Of a DNA stretch of 64,000 bases, positions 8,157 through 16,403 are shown piece by piece. Source of the DNA: Oscillatoriales cyanobacterium (GTDB lineage: Bacteria > Cyanobacteriota > Cyanobacteriia > Cyanobacteriales > Microcoleaceae); contig RDYN01000024.1 in NCBI GenBank assembly GCA_004293365.1, positions 1-64,000 of the forward strand. The letters are read 5' to 3'. The notes under the pieces are model-generated. The model worked only from the letters and a program-made list of their open reading frames with translations. It did not search any database and was not told where the DNA came from. Numbering within the stretch: position 1 is the first letter of the stretch; the number at the start of each line of letters is the position of its first letter. Position numbers and translations under genes: made by a program.

Positions 8157-10028
8157 ATGGCAATTAAAGACCAGCCCCAACCCCCTCGTTTTAGGCAAAT
8201 TAGCAATATTGTATTATTGCTATCAAGCTTGTTTCTGCTAGCAAACATCTTTTTGCCCAATTTGTTCGGACCGCAAATTCCGCAAGTTCCTTACAGCTTG
8301 TTCGTCCACCAAGTTCAAGAACAAGATGTGGCGCGAGCTTCGGTAGGCCAAAATGAAATTCGCTACCAACTTAAAGGCGAAGGCGACAAGCCCGGTCAAG
8401 TGCTGTCAACTACGCCAATTTTTGACCTGGATCTGCCTAAACTTTTGCAAGAAAAAGGCGTTGAATTTGCGGCAACTCCGCCTTCCAAAAATGGCTGGAT
8501 CGGCAGTGTTTTAAGCTGGGTGGTTCCGCCGCTGATTTTTGTGGCGATTTTTCAATTTTTCGCGAACCGGGGCGGTGGCGGGCCTCAGGGTGCGCTGTCG
8601 ATCGGCAAAAGCAAAGCTAAGGTCTACGTAGAAGGCGAATCTGCGAAAATCACTTTTGCTGACGTAGCCGGAGTTGAAGAGGCTAAAACTGAATTAGTCG
8701 AAGTTGTGGAATTCCTGAAAACTCCCGACAAATTTACCGCAATTGGCGCGCGCATTCCGAAGGGCGTGCTGTTAGTCGGGCCTCCGGGAACTGGCAAAAC
8801 TCTGTTAGCAAAGGCTGTGGCTGGTGAAGCTGGCGTACCGTTTTTTAGCATCTCCGGTTCGGAGTTTGTAGAGTTGTTCGTGGGTGTCGGTTCTGCGAGA
8901 GTCAGGGATTTATTCGAGCAAGCAAAAAAACAGGCTCCTTGTATTGTTTTCATTGATGAATTGGATGCGATCGGCAAATCTCGCAGCACTAATGCTGCAT
9001 TTGGTGGGAATGACGAACGCGAACAAACTCTCAATCAACTGTTAACTGAAATGGACGGTTTTGCTGTGGGTAATACTACGGTAATTGTGCTGGCTGCAAC
9101 TAACCGCCCGGAAAGTTTGGATGCTGCTTTGTTGCGCCCGGGCCGTTTCGATCGCCAAGTTTTGGTCGATCGCCCGGATTTATCTGGCCGCGAAGCAATT
9201 TTGAATATTCACTCTCAAAAAGTCAAGTTGGGCCCGGATATTGACTTGAAGGCGATCGCCACTCGTACCCCCGGTTTTTCGGGCGCAGATTTGGCAAATT
9301 TGGTCAATGAAGCTGCCTTGCTGGCTGCGCGCAACAAGCGCCTCGCCATAGCGCAGGAAGACTTTTATGAGGCATTTGAGCGCGTTGTAGCTGGCTTGGA
9401 AAAGAAGAGCCGGGTGCTCAACGAGAAGGAGAAAAAGATTGTGGCTTACCACGAAGTCGGGCACGCGATGGTTGGGGCTGCGATGACTGGCGGCGGCGAA
9501 GTCGCGAAAATCTCGATCGTGCCGCGCGGTATGGCTGCATTGGGTTACACGTTGCAGGTTCCGACTGAAGACCGTTTCTTGTTGGATGAGGCGGAGTTGC
9601 GCGGTCAGATTGCTACACTGTTGGGCGGGCGATCGGCTGAGGAAGTCGTCTTCGGTAGCATCACCACCGGCGCCTCCAACGACTTGCAAAGGGCGACTGA
9701 TTTAGCTGAAAGAATGGTCACAACTTACGGTATGAGCAAGGTTTTGGGGCCTCTAGCTTACGATCGCGCTCAACAATCTTTCCTCGGCGATGGTATGGGA
9801 AATGCGCGCCGTGCGGTGAGTGCCCAAACTGCTGAGGCGATCGACCAAGAAGTGAAGGAAATTGTCGAAACAGCGCACCAGCAAGCCTTGGATATTCTCA
9901 AGGAAAATCGAGAGTTGTTGGAAACTATTACGTCGCAACTGTTGGAAACTGAGGTAATTGAAGGTGAAAAACTGCACGACTTCCTGACTCAAGTAAAGCC
10001 TGTAGATAAGGTTTCGGCGGTTGTTTAA
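8157..10028 (+). CDS. ftsH: ATP-dependent zinc metalloprotease FtsH
   Basis: A 623-aa membrane AAA+ protease. There is one transmembrane helix near residues 18-38, a lumenal/periplasmic domain, and a second helix near 120-140. The AAA module follows with Walker A GPPGTGKT (~208-215), Walker B CIVFIDELDAIG, and the second region of homology ending in LRPGRFDRQ. The M41 peptidase zinc site HEVGH is at ~432-436. FtsH hexamers remove damaged membrane proteins, in cyanobacteria including photosystem II subunits. The short divergent N-terminus resembles the FtsH1/FtsH4 class more than the FtsH2/3 class, but this is from memory. All catalytic motifs are intact. A hairpin with a T-run follows the stop. 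Confidence 0.95.
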   Translation: MAIKDQPQPPRFRQISNIVLLLSSLFLLANIFLPNLFGPQIPQVPYSLFVHQVQEQDVARASVGQNEIRYQLKGEGDKPGQVLSTTPIFDLDLPKLLQEKGVEFAATPPSKNGWIGSVLSWVVPPLIFVAIFQFFANRGGGGPQGALSIGKSKAKVYVEGESAKITFADVAGVEEAKTELVEVVEFLKTPDKFTAIGARIPKGVLLVGPPGTGKTLLAKAVAGEAGVPFFSISGSEFVELFVGVGSARVRDLFEQAKKQAPCIVFIDELDAIGKSRSTNAAFGGNDEREQTLNQLLTEMDGFAVGNTTVIVLAATNRPESLDAALLRPGRFDRQVLVDRPDLSGREAILNIHSQKVKLGPDIDLKAIATRTPGFSGADLANLVNEAALLAARNKRLAIAQEDFYEAFERVVAGLEKKSRVLNEKEKKIVAYHEVGHAMVGAAMTGGGEVAKISIVPRGMAALGYTLQVPTEDRFLLDEAELRGQIATLLGGRSAEEVVFGSITTGASNDLQRATDLAERMVTTYGMSKVLGPLAYDRAQQSFLGDGMGNARRAVSAQTAEAIDQEVKEIVETAHQQALDILKENRELLETITSQLLETEVIEGEKLHDFLTQVKPVDKVSAVV

Positions 10029-10052
10029 AAGGGTTTGATTTAACCGCAGATG

Positions 10053-10097
10053 AACGCAGATGAACGCAGATTAGTGTAAATCATCTGCGTTTTTTTA
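10053..10097 (+). terminator. Rho-independent terminator after ftsH
   Basis: AACGCAGATGA at 10053-10063 pairs with TCATCTGCGTT at 10081-10091 and is followed by a run of T. The left arm belongs to an AACCGCAGATGAACGCAG repeat (two units in tandem), so a dispersed repeat has supplied the terminator. Confidence 0.75.
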
Positions 10098-10512
10098 TTG
10101 CAAATTAAGCGAGTAATTTTTGATTTTTTTATGATTTCAGCCCTACGATCGAATATGTCGCTGCATCCGGGGCGATCGCAAAAATGCTCGAATTCTTATC
10201 AGAATTATCTGGTGCGGGTGAGTTCAGCCGCTATAGAGGTATTTAGTATTAAAAATAACTTACTATACTTAAGTGACTACCGTACCAACAGACGTGGCGT
10301 TCCGAGGTGATATCGCTCGCCTCATTACTATGATAGAGGTGTCTTTACTCCTGAGAGCAACGCGCCATCCCGTGTTCCGCAGTAACACAGGCTACAAAGA
10401 AGTCAAGCGGGTTACTGTATCACTGATATAAGTAAATTTTGCCTAAAAACTATTGCTAGTGGTACTCAACCTGTGAGATTATTGGGCGAATAAAGTTAAT
10501 TGTCGCTAAGCT
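10098..10512. other. Intergenic region without supported gene
   Basis: About 415 bases between the ftsH terminator and the NERD gene. A 70-codon frame at 10098-10310 has no recognisable motif, no good ribosome site and repetitive HIP1-type bases, so I do not call it. The last ~100 bases are AT-rich and probably carry the promoter of the two-gene unit that starts at 10513; no clear boxes were identified. Confidence 0.6.
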
Positions 10513-13188
10513 ATGACTGTTCGGGTATATAGAACACAGCCTTACGAGACCACCCATGAGAATCGTTTATTCGATGCCTTGCGAAAGGAATTGGCACGGG
10601 CGTGGGGCGATGCAGAAGATTTGATAATTCTGCTAGGAAACTTCTACTGCCACGGCAGCGAAATTGATGCAGCAATTCTGAAGAAAAACAGCATTATCAT
10701 CATCGAGTTCAAAGACTACGGCGGACATATTAGTTTTTCAGAAAATGGGCCGTGGTTTGCAGGTGATGTCGAGGTTAAAGGTGGCAGCAAGCTCAATCCA
10801 TTTATTCAAGTTAAAGATAACAAGTTTGCGCTAATCAACAGATTAAACGAAATTAATTTTCCGTCATACAGACAACAAAAATTAGGACATATCTCTGGGT
10901 TAGTGCTTTTTCACAAACCGATAAATTTTAACGATATACAGATACCACCCAAGATTGACAGGTGGTTTCATGTAGTTGATTTCGATCGCGCTATAGAACG
11001 GTTATCTCAAATTACTAGCCGAGAGATTAATCTTTCTAATCAAGATTTGGAATACATTGTCACGGATATTGCCATTCCTGAGTATGTACCTGTAGAATTG
11101 GGTGTCAGAGCGATTCCTGCTACTTTATCAGCAGTTAACACGACTAAACTTGAGTTGCCTGAGTGTCTAGAATCTGTCGTTTATCGCATTGAGCAATTTT
11201 TAGCTTCCTCAAAGAAGATTTTAATCGTTACTGGAATGATTGGAACAGGTTTAAATATTCTGCAAAAAGCTATTGGAGATATATCCAGATCGTTAGGTCG
11301 AAATTGCTCGGTGCTTGCCCCTAACAGTAAAATTGCGTCTCTTTATCCAGTTGAATCACAAAGTATTTACTCACATATTTTTTCAATAAACTCTAAATTA
11401 GAGAAGGATCTGGTTGTCTATGGATTGAAAAAAAATGAGGATACAGACAAACAAGTTTACATCGTCGGTGATGCCCACCTGATATCGGATTCACTGTTTC
11501 AGACTGATGTTTTTCGTTATGGTAGCGGGCAAGTTCTCACGGATTTTCTGGAATATACCGATATCAAAGAGAGCAAAAGACAGGTAATTTTTATGGGCGA
11601 TCCATTTCAGATAAGCAGAGGTAAAACTGATGAATCAGCACTATGTTATGAACGCTTGCAGGCTGCTATCGGTGGTGAGATAGAGTTAATCAATCTTGAT
11701 TTTATACTTCCAGGCGAAGAGCAAAATTTGTTTGTAAGAAATTGTCAACAACTGGCTAAAAGTATAAGTTGTGGCAGATTTAATCACCTCGCAGCCATAG
11801 CCGATTCCTCGCATTGCATCCAAATAGTCGATAGCTGCGATCAACAAGAGGTATCGAAAGCTGCATTTCTTGAGAATTCCAAATTTACCAAGTTTATAGT
11901 TTTCTCCAACGAATCGGTTAACCGCATCAATAATCATGTTAGGAAAAAGTTTTTTTATCGAGGGAAAGACCTCGTTGCTGGTGATATTGTACATATACAT
12001 AATAGTCCTGTCGAAGTAGATGAACAAAAGTTAGAGCGAACTTACATATCAAGTAACTCTTTTGCTGAAGTCATAGAAGTTGACACAAATATTTCATCAT
12101 TAATACAACCGCTTAAAGGACGCGAACATCCAATTAGGATAGACTTTTTGCGTATTCGAGTGCGGCTACTTCACAACGGTAAAGAGGTCAAGTTTTTATG
12201 CTTAAACGATTATTTGTATGCGGATAAGCCGGAAGTGTCAAAGGACACACTTTTAGCTTTGCGTGTTTCGGCAACAAACAGATTTAATCAACAGTGGAAA
12301 CAGGGGACAGAATCAGAAGAATCGGATAAATCTAGCGAATTAGCCAAGTTTCTACGCAACGATCCATACTTCAATGCAGCCCATCTGAGGTTTGGGTACG
12401 CACTTACCCTGCATCGCGCACAAGGAAATCAGTTTCAAACTGCGATCGCTAATATGGAGACTGAGCAAGGACAAACAAATGCCACTTATTTTCGATGGGT
12501 TTATACCTTATTTTCTGTAGTAACAAACCGACTTCTACTCGTGAACTTCCCCTCAATTACACCATTTTCCAAGGCAACTTGGGACGGCAATCAAGGAAAG
12601 CTAGATTCTGTTGTTTGTAAGAATCTCATTGCATTCGATCCTGATTCAGACTTGAAAGAAGATACAACTATTTCACCTTTCGATATACCGTCAAAACCTT
12701 TAAGAAATCTTTACTTTAATATCGTGCAAAGTCTCCGGACTCACCGTATAAAAGTAAATTCATGCAATCATCATAAGTGGATAGAAGTTTACGATTTTGG
12801 GTCGGAAGACGGTAAAAAAAGCTGTTCTATGCGTTTGCATTATAATGGCAAATTTCATGTGACTGGAATTAAAACTGTGAGTTCTGATCCTATTGAGTTT
12901 TCCGACATAGTTCGTAATGCTATTACATCATCAAATGTGCGATTTGATAATGAATTTCAAGAAACAGTTCACGCTTTAATTAAACCAAAAATGGAGCGAC
13001 ACCAAATAGCGATTCAGGGAATTGAACACCATGATTTTCACGAAATTTACTATCTCTACTCAGAAATTGGCTCGCTCAAAATGCAAGTTTTCTACGCTGG
13101 AGATGGTTTTGTTACAAGAGTTATCCCAATTGGGTACACAAATTTAGAAATCGAAAAATTAGTTCGCAAAGCACTGGAGTTAGAATAA
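10513..13188 (+). CDS. NERD nuclease domain fused to degenerate SF1 helicase
   Basis: An 891-aa protein. Residues ~12-115 form a NERD nuclease-like domain with the PD-(D/E)XK signature: Glu50 and Asp52 (SEIDAAIL), then Glu65-x-Lys67 (IIIIEFKDYGG), and NPFIQVKDNKFAL. Residues ~220-700 have the layout of a superfamily 1 helicase. Motif III (VIFMGDPFQ, ~358-366) and motif V/VI-like segments (FGYALTLHRAQGNQF ~628-642; VVTNRLLLVNF) are present. Walker A reads GMIGTGLN (241-248), lacking the Lys-Thr, and Walker B reads YIVGDAHLI, lacking the acidic partner. It may therefore not hydrolyse ATP. Residues ~743-875 contain two copies of a small alpha/beta unit. Its stop overlaps the next start by one base (TAATG), so the two are translationally coupled. 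A defence or conflict role is inference. Confidence 0.75.
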   Translation: MTVRVYRTQPYETTHENRLFDALRKELARAWGDAEDLIILLGNFYCHGSEIDAAILKKNSIIIIEFKDYGGHISFSENGPWFAGDVEVKGGSKLNPFIQVKDNKFALINRLNEINFPSYRQQKLGHISGLVLFHKPINFNDIQIPPKIDRWFHVVDFDRAIERLSQITSREINLSNQDLEYIVTDIAIPEYVPVELGVRAIPATLSAVNTTKLELPECLESVVYRIEQFLASSKKILIVTGMIGTGLNILQKAIGDISRSLGRNCSVLAPNSKIASLYPVESQSIYSHIFSINSKLEKDLVVYGLKKNEDTDKQVYIVGDAHLISDSLFQTDVFRYGSGQVLTDFLEYTDIKESKRQVIFMGDPFQISRGKTDESALCYERLQAAIGGEIELINLDFILPGEEQNLFVRNCQQLAKSISCGRFNHLAAIADSSHCIQIVDSCDQQEVSKAAFLENSKFTKFIVFSNESVNRINNHVRKKFFYRGKDLVAGDIVHIHNSPVEVDEQKLERTYISSNSFAEVIEVDTNISSLIQPLKGREHPIRIDFLRIRVRLLHNGKEVKFLCLNDYLYADKPEVSKDTLLALRVSATNRFNQQWKQGTESEESDKSSELAKFLRNDPYFNAAHLRFGYALTLHRAQGNQFQTAIANMETEQGQTNATYFRWVYTLFSVVTNRLLLVNFPSITPFSKATWDGNQGKLDSVVCKNLIAFDPDSDLKEDTTISPFDIPSKPLRNLYFNIVQSLRTHRIKVNSCNHHKWIEVYDFGSEDGKKSCSMRLHYNGKFHVTGIKTVSSDPIEFSDIVRNAITSSNVRFDNEFQETVHALIKPKMERHQIAIQGIEHHDFHEIYYLYSEIGSLKMQVFYAGDGFVTRVIPIGYTNLEIEKLVRKALELE

Positions 13189-14615
13189 TGTCGAATTTAA
13201 GCGAAGAAATTACTAATTTGAGAAAAGCTGGACAGATAGATCGAGCCTACTTCAGAGGATACGAACTACTGAAAGAGCATCCAAACGACGAAAGGCTTGC
13301 TAACAGTATTGGTTGGGTTCTCTATGAAAAAGTAAAAAGAAATGTAGAGGCTGCTAAGCAATCTCAATCGATAGAGACAAATATGTCTGTCAGCCAACTC
13401 AGGGAAATATTGGGAGAGTATTACAAACTCAAGCTGCTGCGACGACCTGATTTACTTTTTAGTCTTTTACTATCGCAAACCCTTCGATTTCCACAGGAAC
13501 TCAAGTTTTTACCCAAGTTCATAAAATGGGCTGGTATTGACAGTTTTCGAGCGGAAGATTTTCAGGTTTCTACTGGTAAGGATGGTACAGTTTTTGAGTC
13601 ATTGGTTGAAAAAACAGCAAGAGAAGTGGGAAAGATTGCTTGCGAATTGACAGCCCAAGAGTATCCCGATCAACGAGAATTACAAAATTTTGCAGTTAAA
13701 CTGATCGATGTTGCACTCGATCGCGCCAAAGTTCAAAAACCGGAATGGCTAAATTATCGCAAGGCTTTATTGCTAAATCGTTTGGGGCGATCGCCCGAAG
13801 CTCAAAAACTTCTGGTTTCTTTTGTCAAGCAGAAGCGTAGCGATTACTGGGCGTGGCACGCATTAGCTAAAGTCGTGGAAACTTCCGATCCTCAACTAGC
13901 GTTAGCACTTTGTGCAAAAGCGTGTTTGACTTGCAGGGATGAAAATTTTGGTGTTAGTGTTTTTGAGGATCTCAGCCGACTCGCAGCAAATAGAGGACAA
14001 GAGAAAGTTGCTAAATGGGCTGCCGATCGAGCTTTTACTATTCGTAACAATAACGGATGGAAAGTCCCCCAATCCCTCCGCAATCTCTTGACTGCTAGTT
14101 GGTACAATCGTGCAGGAAATTTGTCTAACGCGGAGGAAGTGTTAGCAAATATAGCTGCTGATGCAGAAAAGGTGATTTGGCAAAATTGCCCGCGATCTCA
14201 TGCTAACTATCTGGAAACCTTTGTGGCAAAATCTGGAACAAGAATGGTCGAATTTGGACGGCTGTATAATGGTGTATCTGAAAAACTTGTTAGTCCTGAG
14301 CGAGGAATGCTGAAGAACTTAAATCTGAGACTGGGCGATCCGGTGACGGTGACTGTTGATGACAGTGGCGATCGCCTAACAGTTGTTGCGGTTGAGAAAC
14401 GTGAATCAGGTAAGCTCTTTGATAGTGTGTCTCATAAAACTGGTCAGTTTCGCTTGTGTCAAGGTCGTGATTTTGGGTTTGTAGATGATGTTTATGTTCC
14501 TTCTGAATTAGCGTGTCAGTTGCAGAACGATCAAAAAGTTAATGTTGCTGTTGTGAAAAAATTTGACAAAAAGAAAGAAAAATGGGGTTTGAGTGCGATC
14601 GCCATACTTAATTAA
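13188..14615 (+). CDS. TPR-like helical protein with C-terminal OB/cold-shock-like region
   Basis: A 475-aa soluble protein coupled to the NERD-helicase gene. Residues ~1-340 are helical with repeat-like segments (for example PEWLNYRKALLLNRLGRSPE and WAWHALAKVVETSDPQLAL), as in tetratricopeptide proteins. From about residue 352 the sequence turns to beta strands: GRLYNGVSEKLVSPERGML, LGDPVTVTVDD and RDFGFVDDVYVPSELA. The last resembles a cold-shock/OB strand pair and could bind nucleic acid. I recall TPR plus OB partners in predicted conflict loci with helicases (possibly DUF7017), but cannot verify that here. It likely works with the upstream protein, as scaffold or RNA/DNA sensor. Confidence 0.65.
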   Translation: MSNLSEEITNLRKAGQIDRAYFRGYELLKEHPNDERLANSIGWVLYEKVKRNVEAAKQSQSIETNMSVSQLREILGEYYKLKLLRRPDLLFSLLLSQTLRFPQELKFLPKFIKWAGIDSFRAEDFQVSTGKDGTVFESLVEKTAREVGKIACELTAQEYPDQRELQNFAVKLIDVALDRAKVQKPEWLNYRKALLLNRLGRSPEAQKLLVSFVKQKRSDYWAWHALAKVVETSDPQLALALCAKACLTCRDENFGVSVFEDLSRLAANRGQEKVAKWAADRAFTIRNNNGWKVPQSLRNLLTASWYNRAGNLSNAEEVLANIAADAEKVIWQNCPRSHANYLETFVAKSGTRMVEFGRLYNGVSEKLVSPERGMLKNLNLRLGDPVTVTVDDSGDRLTVVAVEKRESGKLFDSVSHKTGQFRLCQGRDFGFVDDVYVPSELACQLQNDQKVNVAVVKKFDKKKEKWGLSAIAILN

Positions 14616-14853
14616 ACTGATGTAAGGTGTACCCACAAGCACCCTACAGTCTGTTTTTACACAGTCTGCTTGTTTGCGATCGAATCGCAGCCATCAGCCC
14701 TTTTTGCGGCGGCTGTTGAGCTATTTCGTAGGTGCGGATATGTCTGTTTTTTGATGGATAATGGGGGATTTGTGAGGCGGCGTACCTAACTATTGTGTAG
14801 TGCGGATATATCAGATGTACAATTTTTTGGGGGATTTTTGATGGAGCCGCACC

Positions 14854-15117
14854 CTACCGGGGCTTCGGAGCAGGTGCCCCCCCCCGCAACATTCCTTCTG
14901 TACTGAGGTCTTCATCGATTTCTTCCCAGTGAATGCCATAACCTCCTCCACATACTTCCCATTGTGCCCTTTGCTCGGGAGTTGCATTAAACAATCTTGG
15001 ATACCAAATTAAAGGCACGGTAATGGTTCGTCCATCCATTAAATCAACACTAATTGTTTCTTCGGTAAAATGAATGTGTTTAACTCTCTCGTCCGCTCGA
15101 ATCTCCGAAATACCCAT
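14854..15117 (-). CDS. DUF2442 domain protein
   Basis: An 87-aa protein with the DUF2442 layout: VKHIHFTEETISVDLMDGRTITVPLIWYPRL followed by a short acidic segment (HWEEIDEDLS) typical of the family's C-terminus. DUF2442 proteins often lie beside DUF4160 genes and are suspected toxin-antitoxin components, but no function is proven. Here it follows the Panacea-type pair on the same strand after about 70 bases. The C-terminal GGAPAPKPR tail overlaps a C-rich run (14878-14886) and may be extended by slippage in that run. Confidence 0.8.
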   Translation of the reverse strand: MGISEIRADERVKHIHFTEETISVDLMDGRTITVPLIWYPRLFNATPEQRAQWEVCGGGYGIHWEEIDEDLSTEGMLRGGAPAPKPR

Positions 15118-15188
15118 AAAAATATTGACTCAATAAGTTTTTTATTATACGATCTAATATTGGTTAACTGCTACCAAATTACGATGTT

Positions 15189-15623
15189 TCAACTATAAAG
15201 ATTGTGGTCGGGGTCTAGCCAAACAATATAAAAAATATTTTCACTAAAAAATCCATGCACCCTACCGTATTCATTAGCAGATATTTGAAACTGGTAGGGA
15301 ATATTGACTAGCTCATCTTCATTGGGAATTCCGAAACCATTAGGCTCTGTTGTATCTTGCCATGCTATGCCATGACAGCGCAGGCTTTTACTCTGATTAT
15401 TGATGATTTCTTGAGAATTCAATTGTGATAAATCCCGCAGCCTTCTCAAGAGAGATGCTAGATATCTAGAATCTCGGCCTGCTAGTGAAAATTTATCTTT
15501 GTCATCCTGATAGTACCTGAAAGAAAAACTCACTCCTTCGGGTATTTTTACATCTTGACGCTTGATACTAGATAAGGATGGCTGGCGGCGTATATCTGCC
15601 TTTTTAGGTTTCTTCGATGACAC
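15189..15623 (-). CDS. Probable toxin partner of the Panacea-domain antitoxin
   Basis: A 144-aa protein encoded directly downstream of, and overlapping by 20 bases, the Panacea (DUF4065) gene. It has a basic, probably disordered N-terminus (SSKKPKKADIRRQPSLS), then a compact domain with VSFSFRYYQDDKDKFSLAG and a C-terminal FYIVWLDPDHNLYS. In known PanAT pairs the small gene next to the Panacea protein is the toxin, and toxins vary widely. No known toxin fold is recognised, so the role is inferred from position; the C-terminal phrase VWLDPDHNLY recalls uncharacterised cyanobacterial toxin-like proteins. Confidence 0.6.
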   Translation of the reverse strand: MSSKKPKKADIRRQPSLSSIKRQDVKIPEGVSFSFRYYQDDKDKFSLAGRDSRYLASLLRRLRDLSQLNSQEIINNQSKSLRCHGIAWQDTTEPNGFGIPNEDELVNIPYQFQISANEYGRVHGFFSENIFYIVWLDPDHNLYS

Positions 15624-16080
15624 GGGTTTTGTAAAATTCTTTCATTAATTCCTTGGTAATAATAGCATGAGAAGGTTCATCTTTTGGCAAGTTACCTCTA
15701 GCCTTAATCCAGGGGTCTTCGCGTCGTACCATCAATTCCAGCTCGTAAGCATCGCAAAAAAAATACTCATCGGATAATTCGTCTAAAAACTCTTGTACAT
15801 CTTCGGGAAACTCTGGTTTTTCGACTTCCTTGAGAATTGGCTTAAACCCAAATTCTTCTTTGTATTCGTAAAATAAAGTCGGGATAGTCGGCCCGTGCAC
15901 CCAGGCTTCAAAATCCTCATCAAAAAGCGGTGTATCTTCAAAGGCTAGATACCATGCTTGGGCGTAGTACAAAAGTTTTTGGAGCTTGTGGTTGCTGAGG
16001 TAGGAGCCTACGTCATTGGCAAACCAAATGTAGTAATCTGCTAGTTGGGAGGCTGTTGTTACTGTAGTTATTGTGGTCAT
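15604..16080 (-). CDS. Panacea-domain (DUF4065, SocA-like) antitoxin
   Basis: A 158-aa protein with the full Panacea signature: LADYYIWFANDVG near the start, then SNHKLQKLLYYAQAWYLAF, EDFEAWVHGPTIPTLFYEY and a C-terminal helix ending ITKELMKEFY. These proteins neutralise diverse toxins; the Caulobacter relative SocA acts as a ClpXP adaptor for SocB. It is the upstream gene of an overlapping pair, matching the usual antitoxin-first order. Expression is probably autoregulated or coupled through the overlap, but no operator was identified. Confidence 0.88.
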   Translation of the reverse strand: MTTITTVTTASQLADYYIWFANDVGSYLSNHKLQKLLYYAQAWYLAFEDTPLFDEDFEAWVHGPTIPTLFYEYKEEFGFKPILKEVEKPEFPEDVQEFLDELSDEYFFCDAYELELMVRREDPWIKARGNLPKDEPSHAIITKELMKEFYKTRVIEET

Positions 16081-16403
16081 ATAACTTGAGTCAATATGTT
16101 TTGTATTCTATCATATCATAATTATCTACTATATTAAACTAGATTACCTGCTCTCAAGAGGCAGCAGAGTCGCAATATATCACATTTCCAGGCTCTGCCT
16201 GGAAACAAGATTAATGCACTGATAGCACGCAAAGAAACCGGGTTTTTACCTAATCTCTCGACTCCGACGAAGGATATTCGTAAAAAACCCGGTTTCGGAC
16301 TCACATTGCAAAGAAACCGGGTTTTTAGCTAATCTCTCGACTCCGACGAAAGATATTCGTAAAAAACCCGGTTTCTGATTACCCCTCCAGATGAGTGTAA
16401 ATC
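16081..16403. repeat. Two GAAACCCGGTTTC-type hairpin units between genes
   Basis: Two near-identical units (about 16231-16296 and 16311-16375) each carry GAAACCGGGTTTTT, a ~38-base spacer, and AAAAACCCGGTTTC. Each can form a long hairpin. They lie between the divergently placed Panacea gene and the 3' end of the radical SAM gene, and may serve as its terminator. The remaining bases show no gene. Confidence 0.85.

Noticed and set aside
10098-10310. 70-codon ORF after ftsH
   Set aside because: No motif, starts in the terminator tail and has no clear ribosome site.
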